Positions 8,390 through 17,253 of a stretch of 64,000 bases of DNA are shown piece after piece. This DNA is from Flavobacterium aeripolare (lineage in GTDB: Bacteria > Bacteroidota > Bacteroidia > Flavobacteriales > Flavobacteriaceae): NCBI RefSeq assembly GCF_013294025.1, contig NZ_JABSNL010000008.1, positions 119,557 through 183,556 on the forward strand, given 5' to 3'. A program made the translations under genes and the position numbers. Position 1 is the first letter of the stretch, and each line of letters opens with the position of its first letter. Below the pieces are notes generated by a model, which saw nothing but the letters and a program-made list of their open reading frames with translations, had not been told where the DNA came from and ran no database searches.

Positions 8390-8804
8390 ATAGTTTTATA
8401 TTTTTAAGTCTATCTACTTAACTTTTAGATAAAATATCATCTTATTAAGTTATTTTTAGAAAAATATTAGAAGTACTTAATTATTTTGAGAGTGTAAACG
8501 AAAACATCATATTATTTCACATTTCCAAACATACAAATAAATATCCGAAAAATCTGAATATTAATTTCGAACATATAATAAAAATCGTACCACGTTTTAG
8601 TGATAATGGTAAATCACAATAGCCGTGATAGCCCACAACTCCCCTAGCCCCGGGAGAAGTGAAAACCCCATGCAGCTTGAAGATTGCTTTTACTGCAGCT
8701 GGCAGAGCGACCAAAGGAAGCTCCTGCCAGCTGCTAGAAAAAGGATTTGAAAGCAAATGTGTTGTAACGAATGACGGGAATTGCTCCTGATTATTCTAAA
8801 GGTA
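8390..8804. other. Gap between hamA and moaA
   Basis: The hamA-proximal part (8390-8580) is very AT-rich and probably holds the hamA promoter. The part from 8590 to 8760 is abruptly GC-rich and able to form several hairpins (listed separately). An open frame of 79 codons crosses the GC-rich part but looks incidental. Confidence 0.55.
8590..8760. repeat. GC-rich hairpin island, possible structured RNA or repeat element
   Basis: Seen directly: perfect 11-bp arms GCAGCTGGCAG (8695-8705) and CTGCCAGCTGC (8724-8734) with an 18-nt loop, enclosed by a weaker outer pair TTGCTTT (8684-8690) and AAAGCAA (8750-8756). A CCCCTAGCCCCGGG run lies at 8641-8654 and a small ATCAC/GTGAT stem precedes it. The composition contrasts sharply with the AT-rich sequence on its hamA side. 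Orientation and function are unknown; it could be a repeat family or the 3' region of the moa operon transcript. Confidence 0.5.
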
Positions 8805-9812
8805 TTATCCGCCGATGCTGATCATGCTGCGGTTGTCTTGATTTAAGGTGGGATTGTTGATTTCGGCGGTGGTAGTCATGCCGGCTCTCACCTTCTTTTT
8901 ACTTTTTATAGCGGCCGAAATCGCATCTTCTATGGGTTGCTTATTGCGAAAAGGCGTTAGCAAATCAGTTTCAGAATTTGAGAACAAACAGTTTTTTATT
9001 TTTCCGTTTGCAGTCAGTCGTATGCGGTTACATCCATCGCAAAACGGGTTGCTTATCGAACTAATGATTCCGAAGCTTCCTTTGTGACCCTTGATTTTGT
9101 ATTCCCTAGCGGTAAAGTTAGCTTCGTCAATTAATTTATCGACGTGTTCAGGCGTGTAATGCGCTTCTACCTGGTTCAAAATTTCTTGTTGCGTTACCAT
9201 CTTACTGCTGTCCCATTCATTACCCGCAAAAGGCATGAATTCTATAAACCGAATCGAAATGGGCATTTCCTTTGTCAAGGCAATAAAATCGATGATTTCG
9301 TTATCATTAAACCCTTTAATAAGCACCACATTTATCTTTACTTTGAAGTTATGCTCTAGTAATAACGCCAAGTTATCCATGACAATAGAAAACTGATTGC
9401 GCAGAGTGATGGCATTGAATTTAGTAGCCACCAAAGTGTCTAAACTTAAATTGATTTTTAAAACTTTACATTCTTTTAAAACAGCTAAATGCCTGTCAAT
9501 TAGAATGCCGTTTGTAGTGATTGATATTTCTGTTTCTAGCGAAGACAATTGTTTGATTATCGCTGGAAAGTCTTTGCGTAGTAAAGGTTCACCTCCTGTT
9601 AGCCTAATTTTGTCTACACCATAATCCACAAAGGTTTTGGCGATTTCAAAAATTTCATCGGCAGTCATGATGTCGGCTTTTGGAGACAGTGGGATTCCGT
9701 CTGCAGGCATGCAGTACGTACAACGCAAATTGCATTTCTCGATTAAAGAAATGCGCAGGTAGTTGTGCTGTCGCCCAAAATCATCCGTTAATAATGTGTT
9801 ATTTGGCGTCAT
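8805..9812 (-). CDS. moaA: GTP 3',8-cyclase MoaA
   Basis: A radical-SAM enzyme that turns GTP into the cyclic intermediate of molybdenum cofactor synthesis together with MoaC. The N-terminal cluster motif is CNLRCTYC, the C-terminal second cluster is CDGC followed by a Cys in KIKNC, and the protein ends in the family's Gly-Gly tail (SIGG). I place the start at the ATG at 9812 (MTPNN...), giving 335 residues; the frame is open to 9884, but those extra residues lie inside the preceding gene and are not family-like. The start overlaps the end of moaCB by 14 bp. It is the last gene of the moa operon. Confidence 0.93.
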   Translation of the reverse strand: MTPNNTLLTDDFGRQHNYLRISLIEKCNLRCTYCMPADGIPLSPKADIMTADEIFEIAKTFVDYGVDKIRLTGGEPLLRKDFPAIIKQLSSLETEISITTNGILIDRHLAVLKECKVLKINLSLDTLVATKFNAITLRNQFSIVMDNLALLLEHNFKVKINVVLIKGFNDNEIIDFIALTKEMPISIRFIEFMPFAGNEWDSSKMVTQQEILNQVEAHYTPEHVDKLIDEANFTAREYKIKGHKGSFGIISSISNPFCDGCNRIRLTANGKIKNCLFSNSETDLLTPFRNKQPIEDAISAAIKSKKKVRAGMTTTAEINNPTLNQDNRSMISIGG

Positions 9813-10713
9813 GATTAGTGCCTTTAAATATGTGAAAAATGTGCAAAACATGTGGAAAAATAGCATCCATAGATTCTTTTGCACCGTTTGTAGAACCCGG
9901 TAATGCCAGCACTAAACTGTCTCCCAAAGTTCCCGCTACTGATCGCGATAACATGGCATACGGCATGCGGTCTTGACCATAATTACGGATAGCTTCCTCA
10001 ATACCTGGAATGCGACTTTCTAGCAAAGGCTCTAGTGCTTGCGGTGTGACATCACGTGGCGAAAGCCCCGTTCCTCCTGTAAAAATAACCAGTTGGTTGT
10101 CTTCAGTATATTTTTTAGTTCGCTCTTGAATATAATCTACTTCGTCAGGAATGATTTCGTAATGCGTAGTTTCAACGCCATAAGAAGCCAATTTTTCTAC
10201 GATAATTTTCCCAGAGCGATCTTCTTTTTGGCCAGCAAAAACAGAATCAGAACATACAAAAACAGCTGCTTTTATGGGTTTGTCAAAATTGTTTTTATAA
10301 GACGATTTCCCTCCCTTTTTCTCTACTAGTTTAATAGTCGAAATTTCGATTTGCTTATCAATAGGCTTTAACATATCGTACATGGTCAACGCCACAATCG
10401 ACGCGCCGTGCATGGCCTCGACCTCTACTCCTGTTTTATAGACTGTTTTTACTGTGAATAAAATATCGATACTCAAATCGCGTATTTCATAAGCTACAGC
10501 AGTATATTCAATAGGTAAGGGATGGCAATCTGGAATAGACAAATGTGTGTTTTTTACTGCAAACAATCCGGCTGTTTTTGCCATCTCGAGTACATTCCCC
10601 TTTGGAACCAAATTATTGACAATTGCGTCTATTGTATCTTGATGACTGACTAAAACAGTAGCCATCGCCGTTGCAGAACGCAACGTATTTATTTTATGTG
10701 TGATATCTACCAT
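9799..10713 (-). CDS. moaCB: Bifunctional MoaC-MoaB fusion protein
   Basis: 304 residues with two domains. Residues 1 to about 140 are MoaC (cyclic pyranopterin monophosphate synthase), with DCHPLPIEYT and VEVEAMHG. Residues about 145-304 are the MoaB/Mog domain (molybdopterin adenylyltransferase family), with FTGGTGLSPRDVT and LALPGS. Such fusions are known in Bacteroidota. The protein joins the step after MoaA with a later step of molybdopterin activation. It overlaps moaA by 14 bp; upstream, a 130-bp gap separates it from moaE, the widest break in the operon, so an internal promoter is possible. Confidence 0.92.
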   Translation of the reverse strand: MVDITHKINTLRSATAMATVLVSHQDTIDAIVNNLVPKGNVLEMAKTAGLFAVKNTHLSIPDCHPLPIEYTAVAYEIRDLSIDILFTVKTVYKTGVEVEAMHGASIVALTMYDMLKPIDKQIEISTIKLVEKKGGKSSYKNNFDKPIKAAVFVCSDSVFAGQKEDRSGKIIVEKLASYGVETTHYEIIPDEVDYIQERTKKYTEDNQLVIFTGGTGLSPRDVTPQALEPLLESRIPGIEEAIRNYGQDRMPYAMLSRSVAGTLGDSLVLALPGSTNGAKESMDAIFPHVLHIFHIFKGTNHDAK

Positions 10714-10843
10714 TTTAATGCTCTAGTGTTTTAAACTGTTGAACGAAACGTACTCCAGTAGTAAAACGATTTTTTATTTATGTTGTAGTCAAAAGCGTTT
10801 AAGACCTCAACTATTTTTTAATATTCAAGCGTTACGTATTGAT

Positions 10844-11281
10844 TTACAACGTATTCACTTTCCAAGTATAATCCTCGTTTTCAAAAATTTCTTTTCCAAA
10901 AATAGGAACCTCTTCTTTAATCCAGTTTACAATAGATTCTGTTGCTTCATAAACTTGTTTTCTTCTAGTTGCAGAAACAAAAACAAACAAGCAAACTTCA
11001 CCTACTTCAACAACGCCAAGACTGTGATAGATGTGCATGCAAACCAAATCATATTTGGCGAAAGCCTTCTCTCTAATAGCGTCTAACTTTTCGTTTGCCA
11101 TTTCTTCATAAGCGGTGTATTCTATGGCTTTTACCTTAGTTTCACCATGAACATCTGCGCGTACCTGTCCTAAAAATATGTTGTGTGCCCCAATGCTGTG
11201 TTTGCCTTGGTGCTTTGCGATTGATTGTGCAATAAATTCACTTGAAATTGCCCCTTGTACGAAAACTGTTTTCTTACTCAT
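10844..11281 (-). CDS. moaE: Molybdopterin synthase catalytic subunit MoaE
   Basis: 145 residues. GAHNIFLGQVR near the N-terminus, IEYTAYEEMA, HSLGVVEVGE and the C-terminal VPIFGKEIFE are family signatures. The canonical IWKKE motif reads IFGKE here, so one of its two Lys is replaced by Gly while the second is kept. With MoaD it inserts the dithiolene sulfurs into the pterin precursor. It sits 10 bp after moeB in the operon. Confidence 0.93.
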   Translation of the reverse strand: MSKKTVFVQGAISSEFIAQSIAKHQGKHSIGAHNIFLGQVRADVHGETKVKAIEYTAYEEMANEKLDAIREKAFAKYDLVCMHIYHSLGVVEVGEVCLFVFVSATRRKQVYEATESIVNWIKEEVPIFGKEIFENEDYTWKVNTL

Positions 11282-11291
11282 GGTTCTATTT

Positions 11292-12371
11292 TTAAGAAGT
11301 AAATACTACTTCGTTATTTTTAATTTTACTAATGGCACTCATACCACCTGAGACATTTAGCAACTTTTTAAAGCCGCTACTTGCTAATATTTCGATCGCT
11401 TTTTTACTTCGAATACCTGATTGACAAAAAACGACTATTGTTTTATCGCTATCTATTGCATCTAGATTTGTAGCCAACTCTGACAACGGAATTGCAATGC
11501 AATTAGTAGTGATCAATTTTGGCATTTCTTCAGGGTTTCTAACATCTAGAAGAAGGCTGTTTTCATCGTTAATATACTGCTCTAAATCTGTTGCAGTAAT
11601 GGTATCAAAAGCTGATTCTATGCTATTGTATTTTTTATCGAAAGCAAAACGATCGGCAATCAAAAAGTCTTTTTTCTTGACATTGAACTTTTGCTGCTCG
11701 TTTGTAAGCATGTTGTACACTAGTAATTTTCCAGATAGCGTTTGACCAATTCCTAAAACCATTTTAAGGACTTCATTAGCCTGAAACATCCCGATGATAC
11801 CAACAGATATTCCCATTACGCCTGCCTCATTGCAACTAGCAGCACTAGCATTTTCCTCTGGAAATACACAGCGATAAGAAGGTCCGTTATCGTAGTTAAA
11901 AACAGCTACTTGTCCTTCAAATTTAAAAACCGAACCGTATACAAATGGTTTATTGATAGCACAACAAGCATCGTTAATTAAATATTTAGTGCTTAAATTA
12001 TCGGTCCCATCAACGATGATATCGTATTGATTGAATAACGCAATGGCATTTTTACTAGATAATCTTTCGGCTACTGTATTAATTACTACATGCGGATTTA
12101 ATTCTACTGCCATTTTTGCTGCTTCAGCAACTTTTTGATTGCCAATTGCAGTTGTTTTGTAAATAACCTGTCTTTGCAAATTACTCACATCAATGACATC
12201 GTCGTCTAGCAAACCTATTTCGCCAATTCCAGCTGCCGCCAAATAAGGCAATACAGCAGCACCCAAACCACCTAGTCCTATAATTAAGACCTTGGCTTGC
12301 TTGAGTTTTTCCTGACCGCTTGCTCCTACTTCATCGAGTATGATTTGTCTATTGTAACGTTGTGATTCCAT
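11292..12371 (-). CDS. moeB: MoeB/ThiF-type adenylyltransferase with C-terminal rhodanese domain
   Basis: 359 residues. Residues 1 to about 235 are an E1-like adenylating domain with the nucleotide loop GLGGLGAAVLPYLAAAGIG, LLDDDVID and LQRQVIY, and YRCVFPE/CNEAGVMG later. Residues about 255-355 are a rhodanese domain with active-site Cys in VVFCQSGIRS. The domain order matches MOCS3/MoeBR proteins, which adenylate and then sulfurate the C-terminal Gly of MoaD. The operon context (moaD upstream, moaE downstream) makes molybdopterin synthase sulfuration the likely role. Zinc-binding CxxC pairs typical of E. coli MoeB are not obvious. Confidence 0.9.
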   Translation of the reverse strand: MESQRYNRQIILDEVGASGQEKLKQAKVLIIGLGGLGAAVLPYLAAAGIGEIGLLDDDVIDVSNLQRQVIYKTTAIGNQKVAEAAKMAVELNPHVVINTVAERLSSKNAIALFNQYDIIVDGTDNLSTKYLINDACCAINKPFVYGSVFKFEGQVAVFNYDNGPSYRCVFPEENASAASCNEAGVMGISVGIIGMFQANEVLKMVLGIGQTLSGKLLVYNMLTNEQQKFNVKKKDFLIADRFAFDKKYNSIESAFDTITATDLEQYINDENSLLLDVRNPEEMPKLITTNCIAIPLSELATNLDAIDSDKTIVVFCQSGIRSKKAIEILASSGFKKLLNVSGGMSAISKIKNNEVVFTS

Positions 12372-12415
12372 GATAATGCTCTGGACTATTAATATTTTAA
12401 CTATTTATTTAATTC

Positions 12416-12652
12416 TTAACCACCCGCAAATGGCGGTAGTAAAGCGACTACATCGTCACTTTGTAACCTATAATTTGCCAGATCTTGTACCAGCTCTTGA
12501 TTTACTGCTACACTAAATGCAATAGAATCAAAACCGTGCTTTGCAGTTACTGTTTGCAACAACTCTTCTAGAGATTGCTCAGCAAAAGAAACCGCTTCTT
12601 CTGTTGTTTTGGTCTCTGCCGCAATGGCTCCAAAATATTTTATTGTAATCAT
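12416..12652 (-). CDS. moaD: Molybdopterin synthase sulfur carrier subunit MoaD
   Basis: A 78-residue beta-grasp protein of normal MoaD length ending in PPFAGG; the terminal Gly-Gly is the site of adenylation and thiocarboxylation. Its start overlaps the cobA stop codon by 4 bp (ATGA), which indicates translational coupling. The next gene, moeB, lies 44 bp downstream and encodes its activating enzyme. Confidence 0.93.
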   Translation of the reverse strand: MITIKYFGAIAAETKTTEEAVSFAEQSLEELLQTVTAKHGFDSIAFSVAVNQELVQDLANYRLQSDDVVALLPPFAGG

Positions 12653-13446
12653 TTTTTTTCATTTAAATTTTGAAAAACGGCTCCTTCACTTAAAGTTGCC
12701 TCGCTATACAAGGCACTTAATTTAGTGGGGTTTTTCACGACGGCTCCTATAATTATAATTGCAGGAGATGTCAATTGATGTTCTTGAACCATAGCCTCAA
12801 TAGAATCTACCGTTCCTATCAGCATTTTTTGTTGGCTTGTAGTACCATTTTGAATAATCGCTACCGGCAAATTATCTGTTCGATTACTCTGGTATAAACT
12901 TACAATTTCTTTTAGTTTATGCATCCCCATAAGGATGACTACCGTTGCAGAAGACTTGGAAGCCAAATCCACATCTTTAGATAATTTATGGTTTGCTGTT
13001 GTTCCTGTTATCACCCAGAAACTATCAGAAACTTTACGTTGTGTAAGTGCAATTCCATTTGCTGTAGGCACTCCTAATGCTGAAGAAATTCCTGGAACAA
13101 TTGCTGTTTTTAAGCCATGCTCCTCGGCGTAAGCAGTCTCTTCACCACCACGCCCAAAGACGAAAGGATCACCTCCTTTTAAACGCACAACATGACCGTG
13201 CTTTTTTGCCATGACTACAATTAATTCGTTAATTTGGTCTTGGCTATAAGCGTGGCACCCTAATCTCTTACCCACAAAAATTACCTCAGCATGCGTAGCA
13301 TGTGTCAATAATTCTTCATTTACCAGTGCATCGTACAAAATCACATCAGCATCCTGCAAAGCTTTCACCGCCTTGATTGTAATCAAATCTACATCTCCGG
13401 GTCCTGCTCCTACAATCGTTAATTTGGCAACCTTTGCTTTTTCCAT
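12649..13446 (-). CDS. cobA: Uroporphyrinogen-III C-methyltransferase
   Basis: A 265-residue SAM-dependent methyltransferase. GAGPGDVDLIT near the N-terminus and RLKGGDPFVFGRGGEE are the classic SUMT signatures; there is no CysG-type dehydrogenase domain. It makes precorrin-2, the branch point to siroheme (cofactor of nitrite and sulfite reductases). Its place in the Moco operon, coupled to moaD and 2 bp after mobA, suggests joint supply of Moco and siroheme, as for nitrate assimilation; no such reductase is in this window. Confidence 0.92.
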   Translation of the reverse strand: MEKAKVAKLTIVGAGPGDVDLITIKAVKALQDADVILYDALVNEELLTHATHAEVIFVGKRLGCHAYSQDQINELIVVMAKKHGHVVRLKGGDPFVFGRGGEETAYAEEHGLKTAIVPGISSALGVPTANGIALTQRKVSDSFWVITGTTANHKLSKDVDLASKSSATVVILMGMHKLKEIVSLYQSNRTDNLPVAIIQNGTTSQQKMLIGTVDSIEAMVQEHQLTSPAIIIIGAVVKNPTKLSALYSEATLSEGAVFQNLNEKK

Positions 13447-13448
13447 TT

Positions 13449-14021
13449 CTAGATCTTTTTTTGTTCTAACTGTGCTAATGCTTCCCTAGTATTTATATTT
13501 TGAAACTGCACAGTTCTTTCATCTTCAATGCTTATGTATTTTGCTTCAATACAATCTAAAAAACGCATCATTTTTAAATCATTATTTACAATTGCCGTTT
13601 TTAATTTAGGCAACACTTTCTTAGAATAACAAGCTATCAAAGGATGCGTATGTTCCCCATCTTTAAAAACGGTCGCCATACTGTCTTCTTTATTGTTTTC
13701 GAATAATAATCTCAGTAATGACGCTTTTATTAATGGAATATCACAACTTAAAATCACACAGTTTTGCTGCTTGGCATAAGTTAGCGCTGTATAAATTCCG
13801 CCTAGTGGTCCTTTATCCTTTTCGATATCTTTTTTTTTCTCGAAAGGTAAATAGTCGTAATCAGTACTATTTGTAATCAAAATAATATCTGTCGAAATAT
13901 CTTTTGCAGCAGCAATTACATATTCGATAAACGGAATTCCACGGTATAACACCAGTCCTTTTTCAGACTGCATTCGGCTGCTTTTGCCACCGCATAAAAT
14001 TGCTACACTTACATCATTCAT
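13449..14021 (-). CDS. mobA: Molybdenum cofactor guanylyltransferase
   Basis: 190 residues with the nucleotidyltransferase motif LCGGKSSRMQSEKG at the N-terminus and KGPLGGIYTAL and SCDIPL further on. MobA attaches GMP to Moco to form the bis-MGD form used by DMSO-reductase-family enzymes such as nitrate reductases, so a bis-MGD enzyme is expected elsewhere in the genome. It is 2 bp upstream of cobA and 42 bp downstream of the TauE-like gene. Confidence 0.9.
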   Translation of the reverse strand: MNDVSVAILCGGKSSRMQSEKGLVLYRGIPFIEYVIAAAKDISTDIILITNSTDYDYLPFEKKKDIEKDKGPLGGIYTALTYAKQQNCVILSCDIPLIKASLLRLLFENNKEDSMATVFKDGEHTHPLIACYSKKVLPKLKTAIVNNDLKMMRFLDCIEAKYISIEDERTVQFQNINTREALAQLEQKKI

Positions 14022-14063
14022 TGTTTATCGCTGTATCTTATTGGACTTTACAAGTCCGTTGTT

Positions 14064-14810
14064 TTACGGAAAAATCAATTTTACACTCGCTGATAAAATC
14101 ACGACGCCTAGAACATATTTCAAAGTCTTATTTGAAAATTTTCCACTCCCATAATAAGCGCCTAACATTCCTCCAACTACAGCTACCGGAACAAAGTAGA
14201 GACTCTCAATAGGGAACGAACTACCACTTAAAAGAAAACCTCCAAAACCAGCTAGGGAATTCACAAAGATGAACAAACTAGATATTGCAGCTGCCTCTTT
14301 TATAGTTGCCCAACCTAATAATAACAATATTGGACTCAAGATAATTCCTCCTCCTATGCCTAACATTCCTGATAGGAAGCCAATCGTTGCACCTGCTGCA
14401 AGAGCTAACGGAATATTTATAGCGGTGATTTCTTTTTCTTTCGAACTAAAAACACCTAACAACCGTAAAGCTGCAAAAACCAAAACCACTCCTAAAATTG
14501 CTTTGTAAATCGCAGTGTCAAGCGTAATGTAACCTCCCAAAAATGCTGCTGGTACCGATGCTATTGCAAAAGGATAAAACAGCTTGGGTTTAAAAAAATT
14601 AGCCTTATAATAAAACCAAAATGACGTGCTCGACACAAACAAATTGAGTAATAACGCTGACGGTTTCATTACCATGATGGGCACAGCAAAAATTGCCATT
14701 AACGCTAAATAACCCGAAGCACCACCATGACCAACACTTGAATATAAAAATGCGACTACCATTAAAGCCACACAAAAAATGATTAAATCACTAGTAGAAA
14801 GTAACTCCAT
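14064..14810 (-). CDS. TauE/SafE-family membrane permease
   Basis: 248 residues, almost wholly hydrophobic with about seven or eight membrane segments. An N-terminal SSVGHGGASGYLAL and a central GFLSGMLGIGGGIILSP show the two repeated halves of the TauE/SafE (DUF81) family, which exports or imports sulfite, sulfoacetate and other anions. It is embedded in the Moco operon, 7 bp after moeA. A link to sulfur oxyanions or the sulfur chemistry of Moco is inference; the substrate is unknown. Confidence 0.85.
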   Translation of the reverse strand: MELLSTSDLIIFCVALMVVAFLYSSVGHGGASGYLALMAIFAVPIMVMKPSALLLNLFVSSTSFWFYYKANFFKPKLFYPFAIASVPAAFLGGYITLDTAIYKAILGVVLVFAALRLLGVFSSKEKEITAINIPLALAAGATIGFLSGMLGIGGGIILSPILLLLGWATIKEAAAISSLFIFVNSLAGFGGFLLSGSSFPIESLYFVPVAVVGGMLGAYYGSGKFSNKTLKYVLGVVILSASVKLIFP

Positions 14811-14817
14811 ATGCCAA

Positions 14818-15990
14818 CTAATTAAAAGGAATAATCGTTACCTCATCGTTTTGTGCAATCTCCCGAACATCCTGCGGAATCGTAATAAAACAATTTGCCG
14901 TAGAAAAAGTGTTCAGCATCGCTGAACTCTGACTTTCTAAAACCCGAACATCATGATCGGTATAAAATCCTTTTAAAAACAAAGTCTTCCCGGTGCCGTT
15001 GTTATAGGCAGCACTGATTTTTCTGCTCTTTCTTGGTAGATGAATTTCGGTTAAGCCCAATCGTTTTTTTAATGCTGCAAGCACATACACATAAAAGCAA
15101 GTCAATGAAGACGCCGGATTTCCTGGCAGGGCAAAAACTAATTTTTCTTCTTTTTTTCCAAAAAACAAAGGCTTTCCAGGTTTTTGATTGATTTTATAAA
15201 ACAACTCTTCTACTCCGTTTTGCAGCAAAGCCTCTTTAACAAAATCGTAATCACCCACCGAAATACCGCCTGAAATTAGAATAACGTCAAACTGTGTCAG
15301 GCAACTTTCGATCATTTTGGCCGTCGCTTTTAAACTGTCTTTCACTTTAAAAACAATAGGTTTATTTATCCCAACTGACTTTAAAGCTGCTGCTAACATC
15401 ACTGCATTACTCTCGTATATTTTCCCTTTAGGTAATTTTTTCCCCACCGGTACTAATTCGTTTCCAGTGACAATAATTCCTACCTTCGGTTTTGAATATA
15501 CTTTTATAGTCTCGATTCCAAGTCCAGCTAAAAAACCAATTGCTGCTGCTGAAATCACTGTATCTTTTTCTAGTACTACTTCGCCCTTTTTTATTTGTTC
15601 GCCTTTGTTTCTAACATTTGTTCCCGCTGCTGGCAATTTATCAATTGTAATATGGCTATCAGTTACTGTTACATGCTCCTGCATTACGACCGTATTAGCA
15701 TCATCAGGAATATAGGCACCTGTAAAAATTCTAATAGCTTCATTACCGTTCAATGCCGCATTTCTATAGTCTCCAGCCTGCGAAGTTCCTACCACCGATA
15801 ATGCACTAACATCACCGTGAATAAAAGCATAGCCATCCATCGCTGACTGTCTAAAAGGAGGCATATCAATAGGTGAATAAATGGTTTTTGCAAGGACGAA
15901 TCCCAATGCTTTACCCACTTTTATTTTTTTTATTGGCATCTTACTACTGCTAGCAGCTACAATGGCTAATGCATCTTCAACTTGAATCAT
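14818..15990 (-). CDS. moeA: Molybdopterin molybdenumtransferase MoeA
   Basis: The frame is open from 16245, but family homology starts at MIQVEDALA, so I place the start at 15990, giving 390 residues, normal for MoeA. Signatures: MPPFRQSAMDGYA, GGISVGDYD, PGKPLFFG and ALPGNPASS. It inserts molybdate into adenylated molybdopterin. It is the first gene of the nine-gene operon; a TATATTTG -7 element lies 36 bp upstream. The extra upstream codons include the rocF terminator hairpin and are not coding. Confidence 0.92.
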   Translation of the reverse strand: MIQVEDALAIVAASSSKMPIKKIKVGKALGFVLAKTIYSPIDMPPFRQSAMDGYAFIHGDVSALSVVGTSQAGDYRNAALNGNEAIRIFTGAYIPDDANTVVMQEHVTVTDSHITIDKLPAAGTNVRNKGEQIKKGEVVLEKDTVISAAAIGFLAGLGIETIKVYSKPKVGIIVTGNELVPVGKKLPKGKIYESNAVMLAAALKSVGINKPIVFKVKDSLKATAKMIESCLTQFDVILISGGISVGDYDFVKEALLQNGVEELFYKINQKPGKPLFFGKKEEKLVFALPGNPASSLTCFYVYVLAALKKRLGLTEIHLPRKSRKISAAYNNGTGKTLFLKGFYTDHDVRVLESQSSAMLNTFSTANCFITIPQDVREIAQNDEVTIIPFN

Positions 15991-16025
15991 AGAAATTGTT
16001 TTAAAGGACAGTTCTGTACTAATCA

Positions 16026-16033
16026 CAAATATA
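16026..16033 (-). promoter_or_regulatory. -7 element for the moe/moa operon
   Basis: On the minus strand it reads TATATTTG, a perfect TAnnTTTG match, 36 bp upstream of the moeA start. No convincing -33 TTG is seen. Confidence 0.4.
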
Positions 16034-16222
16034 AATAAATCAAGCCATGCACTTTCAGTATGAATTGTTAAAAACTGCATTTCTATCAAGCTACTATTTG
16101 CTATTGATAAATTATTATAAGATATATTTAATTCCATTTTAAAGCTTGATACCGAAGGAATTAATCCAATAAAAGGCCATATAAATACCAAATCAACTCC
16201 TTGCCAGATTATTACTAAAAAG

Positions 16223-16257
16223 AAACCCCAAACAATAACGAGCATTGTTTGGGGTTT
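16223..16257 (-). terminator. Terminator after rocF
   Basis: Arms AAACCCCAAACAAT (16223-16236) and ATTGTTTGGGGTTT (16244-16257) pair perfectly around a 7-nt loop, with a T-rich tract on either side. It lies just after rocF and before moeA on the same strand, separating the two operons. Confidence 0.8.
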
Positions 16258-16278
16258 TTGTATTTTAAAAAAGAGCTT

Positions 16279-17241
16279 TTAAGCTATCCAGAGATCTATT
16301 GTTTCTGTGACATTTTCAAGGACTTCAAAGGCAGTTTCGGCCATTTTATTACCTTTTGTATCAAGTAAAGGATTTACCTCTACAACTTCTAAGCAACATA
16401 CTTTTTTAGACTTAATAAGGCCATTAATAATATCAGTAACTTCTTGTTTATCAAACCCTTTAGCAACAGGAGTTCCTGTCCCATAAGAGATCATATCACA
16501 ATCCATTGAATCAACATCAAAAGAGACATAGATTAAATCGCAGTTTGCTAACTTAGACAAGGCTTCTGCAACGCAAGTTTGTAATCCGCGAAAGCGCACC
16601 TCATCAACCATATAATTACGAATACCTAACTTTTCGATTTGTTTGTCCTCTGCATCTTCAGTATCGCGAACGCCAAAATAAATCAAATTTTCAGCTTTAA
16701 TTTTAGGTTGGTCGATACCTATATTTTTCATGTTCTCCCAGTGCTGTACTGTTTCAGGAGTGATCTCATTGATTTTACAATCGAGATTATCATTCCCTAA
16801 AGCAGCAGACAAAGGCATTCCATGAATGTTTCCTGATGGCGAAGTGTAAGGAGAATGCAAATCTGCGTGTGCATCAACCCAAACCACACCTAATGTTTTA
16901 TTAGGGTATACCGCTTTGATACCGCTAATCGTTCCTAAAGCAGACGAGTGATCACCCGATAAAACAATAGGAAAATAATTAGCTTCGAGATTGTGTTTAA
17001 CAGCATAACTCACGCGAGTACACTGCTCCACTACATGTTCGATTCGCTTTGCAAAAGTATTTCGATTTTTGTCGTATATACTTTCGTTGTGCGTTTTTAC
17101 ATCCTCAAATGGAAAAAGATTAAAATAATTACTGCCTTTGTTGATGGCAGCGATTTCTATGGCATCAATCCCCATATCAGAACCGCGTGTTCCAGCGCCA
17201 ATATCAGATCTATTCTTGATTAATTTTATTGCTCTTTCCAT
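16279..17241 (-). CDS. rocF: Arginase/ureohydrolase family protein
   Basis: 320 residues. The binuclear Mn-site motifs are present: SGDHS (95-99), DAHAD (123-127) and SFDVDSMD (240-247), with GTGTPVAKG after it. The residue following D247 is Cys where most ureohydrolases have Pro. It hydrolyses arginine to ornithine and urea by inference from its partner rocD, 12 bp upstream in the same operon. Agmatinase or formimidoglutamase activity is a less likely alternative. A strong terminator follows. Confidence 0.87.
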   Translation of the reverse strand: MERAIKLIKNRSDIGAGTRGSDMGIDAIEIAAINKGSNYFNLFPFEDVKTHNESIYDKNRNTFAKRIEHVVEQCTRVSYAVKHNLEANYFPIVLSGDHSSALGTISGIKAVYPNKTLGVVWVDAHADLHSPYTSPSGNIHGMPLSAALGNDNLDCKINEITPETVQHWENMKNIGIDQPKIKAENLIYFGVRDTEDAEDKQIEKLGIRNYMVDEVRFRGLQTCVAEALSKLANCDLIYVSFDVDSMDCDMISYGTGTPVAKGFDKQEVTDIINGLIKSKKVCCLEVVEVNPLLDTKGNKMAETAFEVLENVTETIDLWIA

Positions 17242-17253
17242 AATAACAGTGGC

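Noticed and set aside
8517..8756. 79-codon open frame on the minus strand
   Set aside because: It runs through the GC-rich hairpin island; its composition follows from the structure, and no family or start signal supports it.
9813..9884. 24-residue N-terminal extension of MoaA
   Set aside because: It lies inside moaCB and is not conserved in MoaA; the ATG at 9812 gives a normal length.
15991..16245. 85-residue N-terminal extension of MoeA
   Set aside because: It is not part of the MoeA family, includes the rocF terminator hairpin and would lie upstream of the -7 element.
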